From assembly GCA_008711295.1 (NCBI GenBank), contig VUYV01000062.1, positions 1,145,309 to 1,209,308 on the forward strand: 64,000 nt of DNA, read 5' to 3'. The notes beneath the pieces were generated by a model. It was not told the DNA's origin, ran no database searches, and saw nothing but the letters and a program-made list of their open reading frames with translations. Of the stretch, positions 37,968 through 49,480 are shown in pieces (within the stretch, counting starts at the first letter, position 1; each line of letters begins with the position of its first letter). The position numbers and the translations under genes are program-made. This DNA comes from Anarhynchus alexandrinus. Its lineage: Eukaryota; Chordata; Aves; Charadriiformes; Charadriidae.

Positions 37968-38024
37968 GCCCTGCCACCCTGCGCCCTGCCACCCTGTGCC
38001 CCGGGACCCTGTGCCCGGGACCCT
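37968..38024. repeat. Minisatellite, 13-15-bp units, about four copies
   Basis: Adjacent units GCCCTGCCACCCT, GCGCCCTGCCACCCT, GTGCCCCGGGACCCT and GTGCCCGGGACCCT. The repeat gives the GlnGlyGlyArgAla-type repeats seen in minus-strand frames here, so those frames are not genes. Confidence 0.8.
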
Positions 38025-38520
38025 GCTTTCGCTGCTGATACACTATCCTCTGCTGTTGGAGACCCAAATGGAAACGTGACGTCCTCTATCATAGCCACTG
38101 CCTGTACCTGCAGTCCAAAGCCCTGGCTTCCCTGACATTGATAGGACCTTCTCAGCAAGGTCACGAGGGGCACAGTTTTTCTTACTCAAAGCAGAGCAGA
38201 TTGACACAACTGCTCTTTTCAGCAAGATGACGCCACGCGCAACCAGCACAACATAACCGGCGGGGCAGAACTGCGCCACGGCAGTCTGCACAAGCTGCTG
38301 CACACCGACCGGGGTGAGGACAGTGACACATACAGACAGGGCACTGTCCTAAGAAAAAGGGATGGCGGTCTTGACGCAGTGAAGGACATTGGCTCCATAA
38401 AAAGGCTGGGGGGGCTGCAGAGATTAGTGTTATACAAGGAGGGGGATAGGGTTTGAAAGCTTTGTTAATGACTGAAAAAAACCCCAGGAGATGATAGGTT
38501 TAATGACTGAAAGTTTGTCC

Positions 38521-38565
38521 TTTTTTTATTTCTTTTATTATTACTTCACTTAGAGAAGTAATGTT
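38521..38565. repeat. Left copy of a host segment duplicated around a CR1 fragment
   Basis: The segment starts with seven T and ATT and ends CTTCACTTAGAGAAGTAATG followed by TT. The same start and end recur at 38821-38853, with a shorter middle, on the other side of the CR1 fragment. It looks like a long target-site duplication or a local duplication that trapped the element. Confidence 0.65.
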
Positions 38566-38583
38566 TAATGCCTGAAAGTTTTT

Positions 38584-38789
38584 CATGGAATCATAGGATC
38601 ATAGAATGGTTTGGGTTGGAAGGGACCTTAAAGATCACCCAGTTCCAACCCCCCTGCCATGGGCAGGGACACCTCCCACCAGACCAGGTTGCTCAAAGCC
38701 CCATCCAACCTGGCCTTGAACACCTCAAGGGATGGGGCAGCCACAACTTCTCTGGACAACCTGTTCCAGTGCCTTACCACCCTCACCAC
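38584..38789 (-). mobile_element. CR1 LINE 3' fragment, about 206 bp, minus orientation
   Basis: Read on the minus strand this is the CR1 3' end. On + it begins with three CATAGAAT-type octamers (38584-38607). GGTTTGGGTTGGAAGGGACC and the rest of the 3' untranslated region follow, then the last codons of ORF2, where CTGTTCCAGTGCCTTACCAC encodes the conserved HWNRLP-type end in antisense. It is 5'-truncated near 38789. Compared with the copy at 7.2-8.1 kb it keeps only the last fifth. Confidence 0.93.
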
Positions 38790-38820
38790 CTTTTTGTTCT
38801 TTTAGTTTGGTTTTGGGGTT

Positions 38821-38853
38821 TTTTTTTATTGCTTCACTTAGAGAAGTAATGTT
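38821..38853. repeat. Right copy of the duplicated host segment
   Basis: Seven T, ATT, G, then CTTCACTTAGAGAAGTAATG and TT, matching the left copy at 38521-38565 except for a 13-base middle (TCTTTTATTATTA) that is reduced to one G here. Confidence 0.65.
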
Positions 38854-40094
38854 GCTTCTTCCTTCTAAACTCTGCTTCATATCTTTAGATCATCACTAAT
38901 GCAACAGTATGACTTGAAAAGCTAAACGCCACACTAAGGCACCCCTCAGATGGTATCAGATGAAGGGATAGTCTAAATAAGTGTAGGCAGAGACCAGATT
39001 AAACATGTTATAAGCATGGGTAGAAAAGGGGTTTGGCAAGAGGAAAACTGTAACACCAGTAAAGACCAAGGGGCAGGACACAGTGCTAACTTTTAGCACT
39101 GTTTTGTAAAAAAAACAATTATTAAAATAAAATCAAAATCATTTAAAGACTGAATATGAAAACTATTCCCGGGCTTCCTCCTAGAAAAGATAGTAACGGT
39201 GCACAGATCCCGTGATTTCACGCATTGCTGCCAGAATAGCCACGTCTGGGAGGACCAGGCCACATCAAAGGCAACAGTCTCTAAAGCACTGAATGCCAAG
39301 CACTGTACCAGGCATCACGTTTTGGAACAAGAGAGATGTCATTTGAGAAAGAATGAAAAAAGATCAGGGTTTAGAAAGAAAATAACTAGACTTAAGAGGC
39401 TGGATTAGAAAAAGTAAATAGGTCAAAGCCAGTTTTGCTGTAGCTTTATATCTGAATATGTAATCCAGTCAATTTTGTATGCTAACACCAGGGGGGCACA
39501 CTGATCAATGTTTATAATTTAGGTTAAATGACCACTGCAGAGTGAGATGCATGCATTCCTCTCACAGTTGAGCCAAATTTATCCCTGATATAAATGCAGT
39601 GATTCCACTGGACTTTTAGCAGGGATATATTTACTCATTTATGTGGTCAATACCTTCTCAGTAACTTGTTGCTTATGAAGGTGCAATGTGTACCCACCCC
39701 CACACAAATTTATTTTTAATTTCTCGTCAGTTACTTCTTCCTTGTGATTATTGTGCTGTTATTTACATAAAATATTAAAGTACCGTTACAAACAGTGATA
39801 CAACAAAGCAATAAATGCTCAAGATCATAGCTAATAAGAAAATTTCACAGCCATGTGTTTCAAATTCTATTTTTGAAAGCTGCGTAACGCGATGGCAGTA
39901 GAGACTTCAAGTCAGCAGGAAACACAGCAAAATGAGAAGTGGGAACAGGGACTTACCTCCCCACAGAAAGCTGAGGCTCAGCCAGTGTTTGCTATGTGTT
40001 TTGAGATCCTTGGAGTAAGATATTATTTAAGGTGCAAAGTATTTCTATTTAAAACAAACAAAGCTCACTGACTGTTGTGGTGACTTTCTTGCAG

Positions 40095-40269
40095 GCACTT
40101 TCACAGCAAGCAGAAGATGGAGGTTTCCTTCTCCCCTGCCCGGGCTGGCCCTGCGGGGCCACTGCACCTTCGCCAGCTGCAGAGGAGCTCTCTGACCTGT
40201 TGTGACCATTTGCTTCCACGCACTGCAAAGAGCAGGTCTGCCCCAGCGCTCTCCCAGCTGTCTCTGGAG
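40095..40269 (+). other. Candidate internal exon, 175 nt, fully open in one frame
   Basis: A strong acceptor (TGTGGTGACTTTCTTGCAG) ends at 40094 and a good donor (TGGAG|GTAAAG) follows 40269. One frame is open for all 58 codons after a single leading base; it contains MEVSFSPARAGPAGPLHLRQ and ends QLSLE. The segment is clearly more GC- and CpG-rich than its AT-rich flanks, as exons often are. It begins with one base that completes a codon and ends on a codon boundary. No family is recognised; an exon of a non-coding RNA is an alternative. Confidence 0.3.
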
Positions 40270-43200
40270 GTAAAGGAGAAATTAAAGATTGTATCATCGA
40301 GGCACAAAATTAAAATCTTTACTGGTAGAAACCTGGTAGAAAGTCTCAGAAGAGAATGAATTATGTATTTGAACACTTAAGATTTCTCTGCCTTTATTAC
40401 AGCATGGGGTCTGAACTCTGCTTTCTTCCCTGCACTTTATTACATGGTTAGAAGTCCCGCAGTAGGAAACTTGCAGTTTGAATTTTGAAGCACCTATAGT
40501 GTCATACTTTTTATTTTAATATTTGTCACCAACAGTGCCGACAGATAAAAAGTGCTGGCTCCCCACAGCATGATATGCGGGATTTTCAATAGAGCTACAC
40601 AATTGCTTTTGCTAAGTGCTTGCGGGGCTCACAGTGCCAAATCCCGCAAATTGCTGCATTCAGGCCACTTTGCAGTGCGGTACCAAGGCAAGTGGTATTA
40701 AAAAAGTTAGTTGCTTGCAGGAGAGACATCTGCCTAAATGGCTGATCTGTTTTTAAAGTCCTAAGCAATTGCCTGAAGACTTTTCTGCAACTCAGTTCAA
40801 TAACCGTAGCAATTAAGAGATGGTCAAAACTTTTTGTGTCACTTACAATTTATTCTGTGTGTTACATATGGTTTAAAAAAAAAACACTTCTTTTTCCAGC
40901 TCCAAAGTTTGCTGGCCAAGGAAGTCCCAGAAGCAATGACACCAATCCTGGTGACATTCTATTTATGGATTACTACTTCCTCTTCTTCTCCTTTACTGTC
41001 TTCAATTTGGTTTTATTCTTAATTTATAGGAACAATGTTGTTCATATCCCAGCCTCAGATCAGTATTGTGGTGTAAATTATTTCACGTGCACAGCAATGC
41101 TAGGTGTGTTACACCTGAGGTATCAGGGGAGATTTTTGTATCTCCTGTCTTATTCACAGGTCAATTAAAAAGCTGATTAAACCCAAAAATCTATGATGAT
41201 AATTGTTGGAAATAGACTGAGATGATAATTGGTTTAATGACTGCTAAAGGAGTCATTGGGATGTGTCTCTCTCAAGGAGCCTGAATGGCACTTTAAGAGC
41301 TAGATTCATCCTGGGTGTTGGTTGTTGACTTTAATGGTATTACTCCAAAATCTGATTTGGATCAACTTACAAAATATTGCAGACAAGACAAATCATTTTT
41401 AGAGGATGTCTCTGCTGAGCTTTGGTGTCTCTCTTGAACTACGCTAGTCAATGTCAACTGCTCCAGTACAAATTCTGCCTGTACAGCTTGAAGTAGCTCT
41501 ATAAGGTGAGAATTCACTGAGGGTTTTATATTTTTATACATTTTTTTTCTAGCGTAGCAGGAAACAAATTCTATATAATAACTAGAAAATGTAGGCTGAG
41601 ACCATCCTCTGCACAGGAAATTTCACTCAGAGGGCTGGACACCCAGCGAGGTCCTATTCACAGACGTCTCTTTGTATTTTTCTGCCTGGAACCAAAGAAG
41701 GGGATTCATGCCAAAACCCTGCAGGATATGGAAATCTATCGGCTGTTCTGTGCTTCTGCCTGTCTTTCAAAGTGGCTTCTGATTTGGGGAGCCCTACATT
41801 CAGATCCATGGGCTTGGGGTTTTTAGGTTTTGGGTTTGGTTTTTTTTTAATAAGGACTCAAAACCTGCAGCTTCAATTCAAATACGAGTCAGAAGCATTC
41901 GGTACCTTTGAAAAACCCCTAACATTTCATTCCTCATACTGAGGACCCAGAACAGCAAAAATTTAGACCAAAATGATTTCTCCAGGCTAGTCAGTATTAG
42001 AGAATAGTGCAGAAGTCAGAAAACCCTTCCTGCTGCTTCTCAGTCCACATGCATTGCCTAGGCTTGGGAAGGCTATAAGGTTATAAATCTTTCAGTGAAA
42101 ACAATTCCTGCTTCATGCCATCAACATTGCCTAAAGACATCTGTGTAGGGCATCTCTAGAGGAGGCTCCCATTACTAGACCTATGCAGAAGAATAATGAG
42201 AAACTTGCATCCGGTTTGAAAGACATTAATGAGTCTCTCTTGGATACAAAATATTTGTTCAACACCCTTATGGGCAAAGTAACATACAGCTGAGCAGGGG
42301 AGCTCTGGCTGAATAGGATGCACCGATAGGTCTCAGAAAAGGAACAACACACAGCTCTGCAAAGAAAGAGTCGTTTTTTCAGGCCCAATTTGCAGTTCTG
42401 GTGCTTACATGTGTCCGTGTGGCTTTGAATATATATTTTCCAGCACCTACTTCTTCTCCGTTTGTTCCAGTGGGGTTTCACATGCCATGGGGGTATTCTG
42501 GATTCCTCACTGGTTCTTCTCTCATTTTGAGTTCCTATCCTCAATAACATTTTTGACAAAAAACCCCAATAATACGTTTTTCAGCATTTTAAATGAACTG
42601 TAGACATATTGACTGTGTTTTCCTCTCCCATCCCTCCAGATTTCTCTCTCACACACAAATATATTTCAGGGTTCGGGTGTTGGTTTGTTTTTTTTTTCCC
42701 CTCTCCCTGAGCTTGGTGCATCATTGAGCTAATGATGCACAGTCAAGTTATCCAGTATCATTAGATTACCTAAGGCTCTGATCCTAGTGTGCCATACGTA
42801 TGTGAACATTTAACTCCTTGAAGTCAAGGGAAATGGTTGTGTACACATTTGCTGCATGCACTTTGCTGGCCATTCCCAGAAGGCAAAGAAGGTTGGTGTA
42901 TTCTTTAATGTAAAGTATCAATAACTGGAATTAGGCTGCGAAATGAAGAATGGAGGGCAGGGGTGACTGGACTTAATTTGCATTTTATGCTCTATTAGGG
43001 TGCTAAACCCCTCATTAAGAGAAGGGGAATTAGTATTCCCATTTGCTAGTACAAACACATCTTGTCTACCGGTAAAGGTTGCCTCCCCCCTCAAGTGGGG
43101 TACCAGGTATCTCAGCTTCTTCATATGTCCTTTCATCAAATAATCAATGTGCAGCCTTAAAAAAATTTACAAGTGCAGAACTTCTAATTGCTCTTGTACC

Positions 43201-43328
43201 TCTGCCCGCGGTCAGACAACACTTCTCAAGCCACACCAAAACCAGCAGATTCTTCTGCATTAGACTTACTCTTACCACACAGTCCCTATATGAACACTGG
43301 CAAACTGTAAATTTTGTTGCCCACACAG

Positions 43329-43433
43329 GTGCTACTGCTGGGGGTGTGGGGAAGGGTCGAGGGAGGGAAATGTAGAGAAAGCAAAAAAGAGATCTGGAAT
43401 TTGAATAAAATAATCCAACTAGCCAGGGAGCAG
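43329..43433 (+). other. Candidate internal exon, 105 nt, fully open
   Basis: The acceptor AATTTTGTTGCCCACACAG ends at 43328 and the donor GAGCAG|GTGAGTGT is near-consensus. The 105-nt interval is open for 35 codons in the frame that starts at its first base; the end reads KKEIWNLNKIIQLAREQ. The phase fits the preceding candidate at 40095-40269, which ends on a codon boundary. No homology is recognised. Confidence 0.25.
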
Positions 43434-44757
43434 GTGAGTGTACATGGCAGAGGGCTATCACCAAAACTCTAGGTTTATCTAGTAATAGCAACAGCCAGTA
43501 CAAACCCACAACAGCCAGGAAACCACGTACGTGGCTTCGCTCAGTGGAGAGCCTCCCTGGCACTGCGTTGCACTGGCCCTGTGCTTGCACCCACTCACCC
43601 CCTCAGCTTCAAGCATGAAACCAGAGTGAAAGATGGGATATTTTTTTTTAAACACAATTGCTCTTGGCACCCTCACAGAAATTATCAGGCTAGTTAGGGA
43701 GAGAGAGGCAAAACTAATAAGCTCATGCACTGCATCCACTGGCCGTGCCACAGTCGGGTGTTGCCCACCTTCTCCTTTCGGTCTATCCACCTCTTTTTCC
43801 ATTGTCTGTACACCAGACCTCATTCTGCTTTCAGTTGAGGCCTCATCTTCCAGTTTTGAGTGGTTTAGCACTGAGGATATACACTGTAATATAACGAATT
43901 GCGTATTTGTTAGGAATTGTGCAACACTTGATCAAGCCTTAAGCCACGAGAGCCCTCATGAAGAAAAATGCTTCTGGGTCCTACTTTGGGTGAAACTCTT
44001 GTCATTCCACATTAGCAACCCAAATTGTTTCTGCTACATGAGGCTAATGGAAGCTCTTGACCATTTCTTTAGCACAGTTACAAAAGCATTAGCTGAGCTC
44101 ATTTACACACTTCCTTAACCCTCCCTCTATGGCAGGCGTGCACTGAGATACTTTGTGAATAAACCAGAAAATGTACAGTAGAAGCTGTATCTTTTTCAAA
44201 TGGCATGTATATTTTATAGCTTTCATGCGTAGAAGCCAATTTCTTGAGGAACAGTGCCTATAAATTGCAACTGGAAGAAGAAGAAGATGCACTTATTTAT
44301 TGCTTTGCTTTCAACCAGGAAAAAAGATGTTCTTTCTCTCTCCCTGGGTAAAGAAGAGCCCAGCACCTCAGGGACACGGCTTCGGCACGCGCCGCTTGGA
44401 GGGCTCGTTTGCTCGCTCGTTTATTGTGAGGGAAGGATCACGCTACCTCTTCCAGTCACATAAAACTGAAGACATAGATAATTATTTTTTTTTTTAAGTT
44501 AAAAGCAAGATTTTAGTTGGTACTAAAAGATTTTGGGGCCAAAGATTTTTTCAAAAGGCTGTTTTAGCAGGATTTCTCACACACGAAGTTGTCCCGCACT
44601 GCACCAGCTCTCTCATCCCTGCTTCCCGAGGAGGCCGTCCGTGCTGTGCAGGGCTTTAAACGCCAACACGCCTTTGGGAACGTCAGGAGAAGCAAAATCC
44701 AGAAAACCCAGTCTGTACATTCTGACACAACTCAGTAAATACTCTGCACTGCCTCTC

Positions 44758-44777
44758 CAACCTGCTCGAGCAGGTTG
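44758..44777. repeat. Perfect 20-bp palindrome
   Basis: CAACCTGCTCGAGCAGGTTG is identical to its own reverse complement, with no spacer. It lies about 180 bp from the edge of the second CpG island. It could bind a dimeric factor or be chance. Confidence 0.9.
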
Positions 44778-44923
44778 ACACCCCTGTGCTGTAAATACAG
44801 ACAAAGTACTAAAAAACCAGGTATGGGTAAAATAGTGAAAATACTTTCATGAAATTTCTTTACCTGGGGGCTTTGGTGTCCCTAAAGCCCTCCGAACCAA
44901 CCTCAAAGCGTGATGTTTCTCAC

Positions 44924-45079
44924 CAGGCAGCTTGTGAAATCCACGCAGAAAGAGGGTGGCAAATCCCCCAATGGACAAGGCCGCTGCAGGGCTGAGGGGC
45001 GGCCGGGACCCCCCCGGCACCTGCCCCTGCCCGTCTGCGGGGCAGCGCGGCTCTCCCAGCCAGTGGAAAACTAGCACAC
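44924..45079 (-). other. Candidate exon inside the second CpG island
   Basis: On the minus strand an acceptor with a T-rich tract (CTTTTTGGTTTGTTTTCTGAG) ends at 45080. A strong donor (CCTG|GTGAGAAAC) starts at 44923. The 156-nt interval is a multiple of three and open in two frames, which the high GC content makes likely by chance. If instead the island is a promoter for the minus strand, this segment would be the 3' part of a first exon that uses the same donor. Coding status is unproven. Confidence 0.2.
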
Positions 45080-45770
45080 CTCAGAAAACAAACCAAAAAG
45101 TTTTGATTTAAAAAAAAAAAAGCCCCAGAGAGGCTGGGGAGCGCATCAGCCTCCCCGCTGTGAGAGGAGGCCGAGCGAGGCCCCGCAGGAAGGAAGGGGG
45201 CGGCCCGGCAGCCCGCGGGGAGGCCGAGGGGCCCCACCACAGCTTGGCCCGGGGCATGGCGGGCGCCCACCTCCCCACACAGCGCGGGCAGGAGTGTCTC
45301 AGCAGCGCTCAGCCGCTTCCGCTCGTAGCCACGGGCCAGCGTTCCCCCACGGCCTCCACCCAGGTGCCGGGCCAGGCCTCACAGCCAGGCCCCAGTGCTG
45401 GCTGTGGCCATTGCGGCACAAGGCCCCGCTGGCAGACCGGGAGGCCCCGCGTCCCCCCTCCGTCCTCCCCGCTGGCGGGGGGCTGTGGGGGCGTGGGCCG
45501 GGTCAGCGGCACTGCATGGTGGAGCGGCCGCCTGCCGCGGGGACACAGATGGCCGGGGACGGCAGAAGGAAGGGGACAGCCGCAGAGAGCAGCGGGGCAG
45601 CGCGCTGCCAGCTTGGGGAGAGGCGGCCAGCAGGACAGGAGGGACAGGCAGGGCTGACAGGGCTGACGGGGGTGCAGGGCCATTCCCTGCCTGCGCCCCC
45701 AGCCCCAACGAGGGGCCAGGCCCCCGTGCGAGGTGCTGCACCAGCCTAAGGCTGGGCCTGGCCCCCCTCC
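44940..45770. promoter_or_regulatory. Second CpG island, possible promoter
   Basis: Roughly 50 CpG dinucleotides in about 700 bases by hand count, with GC-rich sequence from about 44980 to 45770. A 12-base A run interrupts it near 45110. Overlapping open frames on both strands (up to 165 codons) reflect scarcity of stops in GC-rich DNA. A strong minus donor at 44923 would suit transcription leftward. No TATA box is evident. Confidence 0.45.
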
Positions 45771-47293
45771 TCCCTGGCACCCCTCGAACTCAGGGGAAAT
45801 GCTTTGCTTTTCTCCTCAGAAAAGGACATCTCACGTGGTTAAATTGCAGCTCGTTATTAGGGCAGTGAAGACCATACTTTGTTAGCAATCTTGTCAGTGA
45901 TGCAGTAATTAGCTTGCCTTTCTCTTGGGGTGCTCGATGCTTCTCCTTTGGACACGTCCTGTAGACGGGCAGCCTCCCTCTGTCACCTAATCTGCTAAGC
46001 CTCAGGAAAGTAACAATAATTCACAGATAAATAGGTCAAAAGGCAAGCCCTGGCTGCCAACTGCAGGAGAGGGATCTTAAAGTTGTGAGGATGACAGCAA
46101 TTTCAGGAAGACGGGTAAAACCAAGAACAATTTCACAAGAGGCAAAAATGGGGAGCAAAGGAAAAAGACAAAGCGATGAAGAGCAAGGCATGCTCCTGTC
46201 AGCTCCAAAGCCCGGTGGCCACTGCAGCTCCTCCCACCCCGGTGTCTGTGATCATACATTATTGGGCTCACACACTTTCACCCATGGTGGCACCTGCAGG
46301 GCCTTGTTCTCGCCCTGGCTAACTACTGCCAGCATGGGGCAGGGGTACGGTACCCCACACCTCTGCACGACGGCTAAAGCCGGTCGGCTGTCTGAGGTGG
46401 TGGAGAGGGGATTGCAGGAACCTCACTGCTTTAGGGTGTGGGCCAAAACGTGGAGACCACTTATGCAGACCAGGAGAAAAGTCTTCACTGCCCATACCAC
46501 AGAGTGATTTACACACGTTAAAAGCCAGACAAACACACCAAAACCCAGCCTGCTCTTAGACATTGGTAGGAGAAAGTGAGATGTGCACTTGGGACATGGG
46601 ACATGCAGATTCCCTGCAATAGAAATGGTCACCAGATGGTGGATTTTCCATTAACTCCTCTGGAGGGCAGGAATGTTGTGGAGGGACATCCCCCTTGGCC
46701 CTCTCACCTCTCTGATTTTTCCCTTTCATATCCCCTCTGAGCTGCTGCTCATTGGGGTGACCTTCCCCAGCCCACCCAAAGATGCTCCAGCACAAAGTGA
46801 CCAGTCACTCACTCCCTCAAATAGTCCCCAAACTTCTTTTCTCCCTTTCTTTTGGAGGCAATGGGCTAAGCAATGGGCTAAGCTTTTTCCAAAACTCTCA
46901 GGCGCCTGACCAGAGGTGGTGACCACTTGCTGAAGATCAGACAAGTATCTACAAAATCACTGAATAAAACAATGTGTAAAGCTGACTACGTAGACAATAT
47001 ATCACCTGTAGGTACCAGTTGCTACTTCTTGACTAAACATTCAGTGCTTTTTGGACGTGTAGACTGCTACAAACACAAGTCCTTTGTTAATCCATTGTTA
47101 ATATGAATTTATATTTCAGTATTTGCCTAAACTTGAAGATATTAAATTGTCTATACCATGTTTCTTTACACATTTAAAACATTTTTCATGGTTTCCAACA
47201 CTGTACTGGCCCTAATGCCACTCAGATCATAAAGCGACTTTTGCCTAAAGCCCATCCTCAGCAAGAATTTTGGTGATTCTGGTTTGCACTTAC

Positions 47294-47521
47294 CTGTGAG
47301 TCATCCATGTCGCCCACGCCTTGAGCAGCCTGTGCCAGCCCGTATCTGCAACGCCACCGCACAGGAGCTGTGAGTACACCGATGGGCAGGGAAACATTAT
47401 GGGGATTACGGAAAGGCTCTCCGTCCCATTTTCACCGTGTTGTAGCTGTGGAAATATAGGTGCCTTTGGAGCCAACATTTCTGACTGTTCTCCAAATGCC
47501 TTCTCTAGCACTTCTTGGGCA
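47294..47521 (-). other. Candidate internal exon, 228 nt, fully open
   Basis: On the minus strand an excellent acceptor (TTTCACCCCCTTTTTCTTAG) ends at 47522 and a full-consensus donor (CACAG|GTAAGTGC) starts at 47293. One frame is open across all 75 codons, beginning AQEVLEKAFGEQSEMLAPKA. A second acceptor inside (GCGGTGGCGTTGCAG, ending at 47346) would give a 52-nt exon whose alternative frame reads YGLAQAAQGVGDMDDSQ. The two options use different frames, so at most one is coding. The 228-nt version matches in phase the candidate at 44924-45079. No family is recognised. Confidence 0.28.
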
Positions 47522-49079
47522 CTAAGAAAAAGGGGGTGAAAGCACAAACGCACCAGAAGCTGTGATATTATCTTTCTCCACCTGCAGTTAGGCTCTGTTT
47601 TCCCTAGGAGCTTTTAACGGATACAGGAACTATATACTACGCTGGCGAAGCACTCCCTGGTGTGATTGCAGCTATGCCAGCAAAGCTGTGTTTTGTACCG
47701 GCGCAGGGCTGCTCTGCCCCTGCTCCCAAGTGGGACAAGCAGCAGAGACACAACCAGCTGCACGGGAGCCACCAGAGAGAAGCCCCCTGTCACGCTGCAG
47801 AGCTCTGCCACCCGGTGCCCTGCCTGGTGCAGCCCTGCCGGGGGAGGCTCAGGCCTTGCGAAAGGGGTCAGCCATCAGCGCTGCGCCCTGGCGCAGTCTA
47901 AGGACCAACTCTAGGAGCTGCAGGTGTCCAGCGCGTTGCAGGTGCAGCTCCGTGGCAGGAGCAGAAGAGAGGACGGGTCTCCCTCTGCTTCCATGCAGTA
48001 GCTTTCACCCCCTCACCCAAACTGGATTTCTTTGTCCCTAAGAAAGCAGCCACCAAGACAGCACCATCCCTCGCCACAGTGTGTGCTGCGATTATAACAG
48101 TGACTGTTCATATGGGCCTGGTTGTATCAAAAATACCACAAAGCAACCCAGCAGATTCATGGCAAGCGTCCCTGCACTTTTGTACATAGTGGCTTAGAAA
48201 AGAAAATTAAGAAAAGCAGCGTTTGTCCATTAGTGTTCAAATATTACCCAAGCACTGTAAGATACCAGAGCACCGGCAGAAGAGGACCACAGCTCAATTT
48301 TTCCCCAGCCCTGAGGGCACAGTCCAGCCCCTCTCTCTGGCCTGACTTGTGCTGCTCAGGAATGCAGCTCATATACCAGAAGGGATGAAGATGGAGCAGG
48401 ACCACAGCCCTCACTCCCGTGCTTCGGGGTCTCCTACCTTTTAAAGGCAGGACGGAAAACCAAACTATTCCTTTCCTCCCCCCCTGCCCATGATCTGGTC
48501 AGGGTTCCAGGCAGATGCCACGCGCAGCTTATACACCAGCCTGCTTGGCGCTGCCAGGCTGAGCGTGGACCCCAGCACCCGGGCCCCAGGCTCACCTTTC
48601 CAGTGCAGGTGGGGAAAATTATGCAGCTCCAAATAGGATCCCCACATGGGGAGTTCCCCATCTCAGCACAGTGAATGTACACCTAGTTTTAACTAGTCAG
48701 CAGGGAGATGCTGAGACAAAGGCATGTGCTTCAGTACAGCACTACTAAAGCAGCTCTCAGAGTTGCATAGAAACATCACTTCACTCTTGGGATTCCCAAC
48801 ACAGAACCTTTTCCTGAAGATGGAAACCTGTATCTTCCTTCTCATTTCCGAAGGCCTGTCCAGAAGTGATCAACTTCGTTCCAAACCCAGGCACAGCAAA
48901 GAGCCTCCCTTTTCAGCACATCCGTTGTGAGAACCTGCTGCCTTGCTTTTAGCAGGGAGAAGATGGCACAGGAGCTGTTAGCAGAGCAGCTGATGTACGT
49001 TCCCAGTGAGCTTTCCTTGCAAGGGCATGTCTATGAGCCTGTACTGCGAGACACTTCCCCATTTCCCACCTTAAAATGT

Positions 49080-49480
49080 TGCCTATGACTGAGGGGTACG
49101 CATACATTATGAATGAAAATAATGAATTGGTGATTTCATTAGCTAATTTTTCAGCCCATAAACATGTGCCATGGCTTATGGAGGAATAATCAGGTAGAAA
49201 GTGAACGCTTTTCTAGAAATGGATCATTTTAGTACAATGATTTTGTTGCATAAACAGTGAGCTAAGAATTAGCTAGATAAAACCAGAACTGCCCTCTTTG
49301 GAATTAAGAGAAGTCATTCCTAGTTCTGTTATATTAGGGTTCATAAATTTATCACAAATCAAAATTTCGAGCCTAAACTCTTTCTGACTGTCCATGCAAT
49401 GCTATTTCAGCAGTATAACTGGCAGAATAAGAAACGTATATATCATTTGCCCCAAATGGGACATTATTTAATTTTTTTGA
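49080..49480. other. Enhancer-like AT-rich block
   Basis: AT-rich but non-repetitive sequence with several TAAT/ATTA cores (for example ATTAGCTAATTTTT near 49138) and no open frame. This texture is common in conserved non-coding elements with homeodomain sites. Conservation cannot be judged from one sequence. Confidence 0.15.

Larger units (their letters stand above)
38854..44923. other. Non-coding stretch with + strand exon candidates
   Basis: AT-rich apart from the two exon candidates at 40.1 and 43.3 kb, which stand out in splice quality, and the GC-richer first of these. A short direct repeat (GATGATAATT at 41195-41204 and 41221-41230) is present. A good + donor (TATAAG|GTGAGAATT) at 41506 lacks an open upstream exon. 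No repeat family or gene is recognised. Confidence 0.5.

Noticed and set aside
45160..45868. Several overlapping open frames of 124-165 codons on both strands
   Set aside because: GC-rich CpG island sequence; all frames are Pro/Gly/Ala/Arg-rich and mutually exclusive.
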